From positions 1 to 57,386 of the forward strand of contig QCIZ01000011.1 in assembly GCA_003216375.1 (NCBI GenBank): a DNA stretch of 57,386 nucleotides, written 5' to 3'. Positions 51,585 through 57,386 of this stretch are shown here, piece after piece (position 1 is the first letter of the stretch; each line of letters starts with the position of its first letter). The notes beneath the pieces were generated by a model. That model worked only from the letters and a program-made list of their open reading frames with translations. It made no database searches and was not told the origin of the DNA. A program made the position numbers and the translations under genes. This stretch comes from Prochlorococcus sp. AG-402-O21 (GTDB lineage: Bacteria > Cyanobacteriota > Cyanobacteriia > PCC-6307 > Cyanobiaceae).

Positions 51585-53867
51585 TTGAAGAATAATTTTC
51601 CTGAAAGGATAACTATATCTTTATCAATACTTCAGTATAGCGTTACTCCTGAATATTCAATTAAAGAAGTAATGAGTAAAATAGAATCTAATGAGAAAGG
51701 AATAGCTTTTTGTGTTGATGAACTTGGAATTCTTCAAGGTTCTATTTCCGATGGTGATATTAGAAGATGGATGATGTCAAAGTCTACAGTAAATTTAAAC
51801 TCGCTAAAAGTAAATGAAATTATAAATAAAAATTGTATTTCTGTATTTAAAGATTCAATAGAGAAAGTTGACCAACATTTTAACGACCGTTCTTTAAAAG
51901 CTGTTCCTATTATCGATAGAAATAAAAGACTCTATGCTATTGCAACAGAGGCAAATAAATCATTTGAAATTTCAAATCATATTATCAACAATGATAATAA
52001 GATTTTTGTGATTGGAGAAATTGGAAATAATCATCAGGGATCTCTTGAGAATGCAAAAAAATTAATAAAAATAGCATCTAACGCTGGAGCATCTGCAGCG
52101 AAATTTCAATTACGCGATCTTTCTTGCTTGTATGATCTTAATGATAACAAAAACAAGCTAGAAGATTTAGGCACAGAATATACAATTGATCTCTTAAAGA
52201 GGTTCCAACTAAGTGATGATGATCTTTTTAAAGCATTCGACTATTGCCACACTTTAGGAATTACACCTTTATGTACGCCATGGGATATAACATCTGTAGA
52301 AAAACTAGAGAAGTATGGAATTGAGGGCTATAAAATAGCTTCTGCTGATTTTACTAATACTGAGTTAATTAAAGCAGTAGTTAAGACACGAAAACCTATG
52401 ATTTGTTCAACTGGTATGTGTTCTGACTCCGAAATTGTTTCGGGAATAAAGAACTTAAAGAACCAATATGCAAATTTTGCATTGCTTCATTGCAACTCTA
52501 CATACCCAGCTCCTTTTAAAGATATTAATTTACGATATATCGAGAAACTATCTAAATTGGGTAAATGTATTGTTGGTTATTCAAGTCATGAAAGAGGATT
52601 TAGTGCGATTTTAGCTGCCGTAGGCTTAGGAGCAAGAATCATAGAAAAACATATTACGTTAGATAAAACCTGGGAGGGTATTGATCACAGGGTTAGTTTA
52701 ATTTATTCTGAATTTAATAATATGATTAAAGAAATTAATGACGCAAATCAATCTTTAGGATTAGGAGATTCACGGTATCTTAGTCAAGGAGAAATAATAA
52801 ATAGAGAAAATCTTGGAAAAAGTATTTTTGCTAGTAAAAATATAGAATTAGGAGAAGTTTTTACTCATGATTCATTTAGAATTATGAGCCCTGGTAAAGG
52901 ATTAAGTCCTTATTACAAAGATGACTTAATTGGTGTTAAGGCTAAAAGAAATTTTAAGGAAGGTGATATTTTAGAGATGTCTGATTTAAAGAATGATGCA
53001 GTTGTAGGACGAGAATATGTTTTTAATAGACCTTTTGGTTTGCCTGTAAGATATCATGATGCTGTTAATTTAATAGAACAAACTAATGCTAATTTAGTTG
53101 AATTTCATTTAAGTTATAGAGATTTAGAAAGAGACTATTCAGACTTCATAAGTAAAGAAAAAATAGAAAGATTACCTGAAAAGTTTGTGGTTCATTGCCC
53201 TGAGTTGTTTGCAGGTGATCATTTATTAGATCTTTGCACTAATGATGAATCATATAGAGAAGAGTCTATAAAAAATTTACAAAATACTATTAATGCAACA
53301 AATAAACTTAAAAGAATATTTCCCAATCATGAAAAGCCTATTATAGTTGTTAATGTTGGAGGTTTTACTCTAGATAATCATTTAAGCAAAGAAGAAAGAT
53401 ATATTTTATATGACAACTTAAAAGAATCACTTCAAATGATTGATCATAGCGAAGTTAGGCTTTGTCCTCAAACAATGCCACCATTTCCTTGGCATTTTGG
53501 AGGACAGAGATATCATAACTTATTTATTTATCCTGATGAAATTAATAAATATTCTAAAGAACTAGAACTAGAAATATGTTTAGATATTTCACATTCAAAG
53601 CTAGCTTGTAATTATTATAAAATTGATTTCTTAGAATTTCTTAAAACCGTATTACCTGTTACTAGTCATATGCATATATCTGACAGCTCTGGTGTGGATG
53701 GAGAAGGCTTACAAATAGGGGATGGAGATATAAATTTTGCTGAATTCTCTCCTCTAATTAATAATCTTAATCCTTATGCTTCTTTTATTCCCGAGGTTTG
53801 GCAGGGGCATAAAAACAATGGTGAGGGATTCTGGAAAGCATTGAATTATTTAGAAGAAATTTTTTAA
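51585..53867 (+). CDS. Four-domain NeuB-like sugar acid synthase (CBS pair - NeuB - SAF - TIM barrel)
   Basis: NeuB enzymes condense PEP with an N-acetylated hexose to give sialic acid-like nonulosonates. This 760-residue protein is over twice the usual length. Residues ~10-125 are a CBS pair (GIAFCVDELGILQGSISDGD, LKAVPIIDRNKRLYAIATEA). Residues ~140-395 are the NeuB barrel (FVIGEIGNNHQGSLENAKKL, SAAKFQLRDLS, GYSSHERGFSAILAAVGLGA, IIEKHITLDKTWEGIDHRVS). Residues ~400-467 are the antifreeze/SAF domain. Residues ~472-760 are a xylose isomerase-like barrel (FVVHCPELFAGDHLL, LEICLDISHSKLA, HMHISDSSGVDGEGLQIGDG). The start is TTG 51585. The last barrel may isomerise the sugar substrate. SpsF-like, transketolase and aminotransferase genes follow within a few bases. 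Confidence 0.88.
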   Translation: MKNNFPERITISLSILQYSVTPEYSIKEVMSKIESNEKGIAFCVDELGILQGSISDGDIRRWMMSKSTVNLNSLKVNEIINKNCISVFKDSIEKVDQHFNDRSLKAVPIIDRNKRLYAIATEANKSFEISNHIINNDNKIFVIGEIGNNHQGSLENAKKLIKIASNAGASAAKFQLRDLSCLYDLNDNKNKLEDLGTEYTIDLLKRFQLSDDDLFKAFDYCHTLGITPLCTPWDITSVEKLEKYGIEGYKIASADFTNTELIKAVVKTRKPMICSTGMCSDSEIVSGIKNLKNQYANFALLHCNSTYPAPFKDINLRYIEKLSKLGKCIVGYSSHERGFSAILAAVGLGARIIEKHITLDKTWEGIDHRVSLIYSEFNNMIKEINDANQSLGLGDSRYLSQGEIINRENLGKSIFASKNIELGEVFTHDSFRIMSPGKGLSPYYKDDLIGVKAKRNFKEGDILEMSDLKNDAVVGREYVFNRPFGLPVRYHDAVNLIEQTNANLVEFHLSYRDLERDYSDFISKEKIERLPEKFVVHCPELFAGDHLLDLCTNDESYREESIKNLQNTINATNKLKRIFPNHEKPIIVVNVGGFTLDNHLSKEERYILYDNLKESLQMIDHSEVRLCPQTMPPFPWHFGGQRYHNLFIYPDEINKYSKELELEICLDISHSKLACNYYKIDFLEFLKTVLPVTSHMHISDSSGVDGEGLQIGDGDINFAEFSPLINNLNPYASFIPEVWQGHKNNGEGFWKALNYLEEIF

Positions 53868-53871
53868 ACTT

Positions 53872-54624
53872 ATGAAAGTAATTGCAATAGTTCAAGCTAG
53901 AATGAGTTCAACTCGTCTTCCAGCAAAAGTACTTTTAGATCTTTACGGTAAACCTATAATTTTAAGAATGCTTGAAAGACTTATTAAATCAAAACGTTGC
54001 AATAATATTATAATTGCAACAACAATAAATCCAATTGATAATATTATTTCTGATTTATGTATTGATTCAGGTTTAGAATTCTACCGTGGTCATCCTACAG
54101 ATCTTTTAGATAGACATTATCATTGCGCAAAAAAATACAAAGCTGATTTAATCCTAAAAATCCCCTCTGATTGTCCACTGATTGATCCTTCATTAGTAGA
54201 TGAATGTATTGAATTGATACAGTCAAATAATTATGATTATGCTTCTAATATACATTCACATAATTTTCCTGATGGACAAGATGTTGAGGCTTTTAGCATG
54301 GATGCTTTAGAATATAGCTATAAAAAAGCGAATAAAGAATACCAGAGAGAGCACACTACGCCTTATATATACGAGAATAAATCTTTATTCAAAACAATTG
54401 AGATGCAGTCACCTTATGAGGAAAAAAGCTTTTACAAATATAGATTGACATTAGACTATATAGAAGATTACTGGTTGATTAGAAAAGTATATAATTCATT
54501 CAATGGAAATGTCTTTACTTTAAAGGATATAATCAAACTTTTAGATAGTAATAATTACATAAGAAATATAAATTCTTTGCACCACTCAAAAGCTTGGTAC
54601 AATAATAAGAACATATTAAATTAA
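53872..54624 (+). CDS. SpsF-like cytidylyltransferase
   Basis: This CMP-sugar synthetase relative probably activates the acid made by the upstream NeuB-like enzyme. The nucleotide loop VIAIVQARMSSTRLPAKVLL, NIIIATTINP, GHPTDLLDRHYHCAKKY, LKIPSDCPLIDPSLVDEC and the FPDGQDVEAFS segment are characteristic of SpsF/acylneuraminate cytidylyltransferases. The 250 residues are normal for the SpsF group. It begins 4 bases after the NeuB-like gene and is followed by 1 base before the transketolase gene. The true nucleotide and sugar are inferred. Confidence 0.85.
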   Translation: MKVIAIVQARMSSTRLPAKVLLDLYGKPIILRMLERLIKSKRCNNIIIATTINPIDNIISDLCIDSGLEFYRGHPTDLLDRHYHCAKKYKADLILKIPSDCPLIDPSLVDECIELIQSNNYDYASNIHSHNFPDGQDVEAFSMDALEYSYKKANKEYQREHTTPYIYENKSLFKTIEMQSPYEEKSFYKYRLTLDYIEDYWLIRKVYNSFNGNVFTLKDIIKLLDSNNYIRNINSLHHSKAWYNNKNILN

Positions 54625-54625
54625 G

Positions 54626-55489
54626 TTGAATAGAAAAAACCCTCAATTTGAAAAACTTACGAAGACATCTCTTTTGGTTAGAGAGAGTTGTTTAGGTATG
54701 GCATACAATGGAGGCTGCTTTTTAGGTGCATCTCTTTCTTGTGTAGATATCTTGGTTTATTTATATGGTCATTTTCTAAATTGTAATAAAAATAACTTCA
54801 GAAATGAAAATAGAGATTACTTGTTTCTATCCAAAGGCCATGATGTCCCTGCCCTTTATTCAGTTCTTGCAGAGAATGGTTTCTTTAGTAAAGATAGATT
54901 ATTAAATCATCTTTCAGGTAAAGATTTCATTTACTGGCACCCAAATACTAAGATACCTGGAATAGAATTTCATTCAGGTTCTCTTGGACATTTGCCCTCT
55001 GTTTCGCTAGGCGTTGCTATTAATAATAAATTAAAAAAAATAAACTCTAAAGTTATTACCATTATTGGAGATGGTGAACTTAATGAAGGTTCTATTTGGG
55101 AATGCCTATTAGTAGCATCTTCATTAAAAATTGCTAACTATTGTCTTATAGTTGATAGAAATCATTTTCAGGCTAATGGTCCTACAGAAGAGATAATGCC
55201 TTTAGAACCTCTTAGAGAAAAATTTATATCCTTTGGATGCAATGTTTATACAGTTAATGGTCACTCTTTTGAAGAAATGAATCAATGTTTTGAAAGTATA
55301 AACTTTAATTCACCTGGTACAAAAGTAATCATTTGCGATACTATTAGAGGTAAAGGTATTCCTAGTATTGAAGCAAAGGCTGACAAGTGGTTCTGCACCT
55401 TAGATAAGGAAATGTACGATAATCTCTTAATAGAATTACAAACTGGTGATGAATCTGGCGTACAAATCCCTTCAACATGTGTTAGATAA
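54626..55489 (+). CDS. Transketolase-like protein, N-terminal (TPP-binding) subunit
   Basis: Split transketolases move two-carbon ketol units between sugars with thiamine diphosphate. The 287-residue subunit has SCVDILVYLYGHFL, DYLFLSKGHDVPALYSVL, HSGSLGHLPSVSLGVAI and the TPP motif VITIIGDGELNEGSIWECLL, then YCLIVDRNHFQANG and the DTIRGKGIPSIEAKADKW segment. The start is TTG 54626. It overlaps the C-terminal subunit gene by one base. It is separate from the pentose phosphate transketolase expected elsewhere, so a sugar-specific role is likely. Confidence 0.88.
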   Translation: MNRKNPQFEKLTKTSLLVRESCLGMAYNGGCFLGASLSCVDILVYLYGHFLNCNKNNFRNENRDYLFLSKGHDVPALYSVLAENGFFSKDRLLNHLSGKDFIYWHPNTKIPGIEFHSGSLGHLPSVSLGVAINNKLKKINSKVITIIGDGELNEGSIWECLLVASSLKIANYCLIVDRNHFQANGPTEEIMPLEPLREKFISFGCNVYTVNGHSFEEMNQCFESINFNSPGTKVIICDTIRGKGIPSIEAKADKWFCTLDKEMYDNLLIELQTGDESGVQIPSTCVR

Positions 55490-56409
55490 TGGACTATATT
55501 GATGTTTTGGGGCAATTGTATAATGAAGATCCAAGTATTGTTGTAATAACAGCAGAAAATAGAGCTTTAATAAGAGATTTAGAGAAGAGATATCCTCAAA
55601 TACCTTTCATTGATGTTGGGATAGCAGAACAAACTGCTGTTGGTGTTTCTGCAGGATTAGCTAAGTCAGGAATGAAACCAATAGTTCATGGTCTTGCCTC
55701 TTTCCTTACAATGAGATCCTATGAATTTATCAGGACAGATATAGCTTTACCAAAATTAAATGTAAAATTTGTTGGCTTTATACCAGGTTTACTTTCGGAG
55801 GCTAATGGTCCTACACATCAAGCTATACAAGATTTAGCATTAATGCAAACTATGCCAGGAATGAATATTTTCCTTCCGTCAGATTATGAAGATATGCTTG
55901 AATGTTTACCAGAAATAATAAAAAATGATGGCCCTAGCTATATAAGAGCTAATCATATTAGATCAGGTGTAAATCATTCTAGATTCATAATTCCTGAGTC
56001 TGAAAAAATTAGAAGTGGTAGCGATATTACAATACTTTCTTATGGACCGTTGTTAGAACAAAGTAATAAACTATGCGATAGATTAATTGATAATTGTATT
56101 TATTCAGACTTATATAATATAAGGTCATTTACCCCTTTTGATAAAAAGCTTTTAAGAAAACTATATAAAGAAAATAAGCCAATAATTGTGATAGAGGATC
56201 ATTTGGAATTTGGTAGTCTATACAATCATTTATTAACTATTAGTAAGAAAGATGATGAAAGACTAAATCTATTCCCTATTAATTTGGGCAACAATTACCA
56301 TAAACCTCTATTGCTTAAAGATTTAATGGCAGAAGATTGTTTTTCTATTAACAATTTATATGAACTTATAATAGATTTTATAAAAGATCCTAAATTAAAT
56401 AAAGCATAA
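55489..56409 (+). CDS. Transketolase-like protein, C-terminal subunit
   Basis: This is the partner of the preceding subunit. The pyrimidine-binding domain has VVITAENRALIRDL, FIDVGIAEQTAVGVSAGLAK (with the catalytic Glu that activates the TPP pyrimidine), PIVHGLASFLTMRSYEFIRT, GLLSEANGPTHQAIQDLALM and MNIFLPSDYEDMLECLPEII. The C-terminal domain has TILSYGPLLEQSNKL and PIIVIEDHLEFGSLYNH. The 306 residues are normal for the split form. Stop and start share one base (TAATG), so translation is coupled to the first subunit. Confidence 0.88.
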   Translation: MDYIDVLGQLYNEDPSIVVITAENRALIRDLEKRYPQIPFIDVGIAEQTAVGVSAGLAKSGMKPIVHGLASFLTMRSYEFIRTDIALPKLNVKFVGFIPGLLSEANGPTHQAIQDLALMQTMPGMNIFLPSDYEDMLECLPEIIKNDGPSYIRANHIRSGVNHSRFIIPESEKIRSGSDITILSYGPLLEQSNKLCDRLIDNCIYSDLYNIRSFTPFDKKLLRKLYKENKPIIVIEDHLEFGSLYNHLLTISKKDDERLNLFPINLGNNYHKPLLLKDLMAEDCFSINNLYELIIDFIKDPKLNKA

Positions 56410-56435
56410 TGCGCTAATGATTAAAACTTAATCCT

Positions 56436-57386
56436 ATGAATTCAGTAAAAAAATCATTATCTCTATTGGAAGAGGCAAGAAAAATAATGTACCCCCCTAC
56501 TCAAACAATTGCAAAAGGTCCATCTCAATTTGTTGAGGGGGTATCTCCTGTTTTCGCTAAAAAAGGTAAGGATGGACACATATGGGATGTAGATGATAAT
56601 GAATATATAGATTTAAATATGGCTGTAGGACCAGTTTCTCTTGGATATTGTTTTGATAAAGTAGATTCTGCAATTAAAAGTCAGTTAGAGAAGGGCATTA
56701 CTTTTAGTCTAATGCACCATCTAGAATATGATTTATCTAAAATAATTAATAATGTAATTCCTAATGCAGAGGTTGTTAGATTTAGTAAAACAGGAGCAGA
56801 TGTTTGCTCAGCAGCAATAAGAGTAGCTAGAGCATATACAAAGAAAGAAAAAATAATTTGCTGTGGCTACCATGGTTGGCATGATTGGTATATCTCTACT
56901 TCATCAATGAATTCAGGGATACCAATTTCTAACATGTCAGAAGTTTCATCCGTGCCTTACAATGATATAGATATAGTTAAATCGAAAATAGATTCTAATA
57001 CGGCTGCTGTGATATTAGAACCAGTTTTATTTGAGAAGCCTAATCCTAATTTTCTCTCCGAACTTTTGGATATTTGTAATCAAAAAGGTGCTCTTCTTAT
57101 CTTTGATGAAATGTGGACTGGTTTTAGACTTGCATTAGGGGGAGCTCAAGAATTCTTTGATGTTGTTCCACACTTATCTGTATTTTCAAAGGCTTGTGCC
57201 AACGGAATGCCTCTATCTATACTTACTGGAAAGAAAGAGATAATGAGTGTGTTATCTGATGAAGTTTTCTTTTATACAACATTCGGCGGAGAAGCTTTAT
57301 CTTTAGCAGCGGCGAAGACCACTATCGAAATAATGCAGAACGAACCTGTAATAAAAACTATTTGGGAAAATGGAGAAACTTTAATC
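56436..57386 (+). CDS. Class III (glutamate-1-semialdehyde-type) aminotransferase, 3' end cut by the window
   Basis: This PLP enzyme resembles glutamate-1-semialdehyde aminomutase but sits in a sugar operon. ATG 56436 opens a frame (MNSVKKSLSLLEEARKIMYP) that is still open at the window end, so no stop is seen. GIRM-like family marks are present: RFSKTGADVCSAAIRVARAY, CCGYHGWHDWYI, AAVILEPVLFEKP, LLIFDEMWTGFRLALGG and the PLP lysine in LSVFSKACANGMPLSILTG. Context suggests it transfers an amino group to a keto- or aldo-sugar made by the transketolase. The substrate is inferred. Confidence 0.85.
   Translation, partial: MNSVKKSLSLLEEARKIMYPPTQTIAKGPSQFVEGVSPVFAKKGKDGHIWDVDDNEYIDLNMAVGPVSLGYCFDKVDSAIKSQLEKGITFSLMHHLEYDLSKIINNVIPNAEVVRFSKTGADVCSAAIRVARAYTKKEKIICCGYHGWHDWYISTSSMNSGIPISNMSEVSSVPYNDIDIVKSKIDSNTAAVILEPVLFEKPNPNFLSELLDICNQKGALLIFDEMWTGFRLALGGAQEFFDVVPHLSVFSKACANGMPLSILTGKKEIMSVLSDEVFFYTTFGGEALSLAAAKTTIEIMQNEPVIKTIWENGETLI

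Noticed and set aside
1-57386. CRISPR arrays, insertion sequences, integrases, prophage genes or toxin-antitoxin pairs
   Set aside because: I looked for regularly spaced repeats, transposase or integrase motifs and paired small genes and found none.

Overview
The window is a dense, strongly AT-rich bacterial chromosome segment that looks like Prochlorococcus, more likely a low-light clade than a GC-richer marine Synechococcus. This rests on recognition, not on a search. The clues are the nickel superoxide dismutase with its dedicated peptidase, the Ftn2/ARC6-type division protein, a cyanobacterial group-2 sigma factor, several cyanobacteria-restricted families (DUF1517, DUF3122, DUF3611, DUF2214, TIGR03792), very short intergenic gaps and frequent TTG/GTG starts.

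Positions 1-24,835 are compact housekeeping sequence. It starts with the end of a FAD-linked oxidoreductase, then a leftward block murA - tRNA-Leu(CAA) - argD - folC. A SpoU-type methyltransferase, lpd and trpC run rightward. sodX, sodN and an FKBP-type isomerase run leftward. Next come lnt, mnmA, the NAD(P)HX repair enzyme, a sigma factor, pdhA and ftn2, then ffh-rpsP-phoH, a Bax-inhibitor-1-like protein, and era-trmD.

Positions 24,836-26,536 are a decay zone. It holds a StrG-like dioxygenase broken by one missing base and a startless C-terminal fragment of another gene. Positions 26,537-42,452 return to housekeeping: ispF, a TIGR03792 protein and larB; DUF1517; thiS-thiE; a 30-residue membrane protein; ribF, surE, pheS, nadK, cobL, ribD, ftsH, argF and lexA. 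lexA follows a striking 18-bp inverted repeat.

Positions 42,453-43,858 are a 1.4-kb stretch without a normal gene. From 43,859 to the right edge lies a cell-surface polysaccharide region of accessory character: manC, a small unknown gene, galE, a Wzz/GumC-like chain-length protein and a Wza-like export protein. After DUF2214, a small secreted protein and two gene remnants comes a tight operon. It encodes a four-domain CBS-NeuB-SAF-TIM-barrel protein, an SpsF-like cytidylyltransferase, a split transketolase and a class III aminotransferase cut by the window end. My inference is that this operon makes and activates an unusual ulosonic acid-like sugar, which the upstream export proteins could carry to the cell surface. 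It is the best candidate here for a poorly described system.
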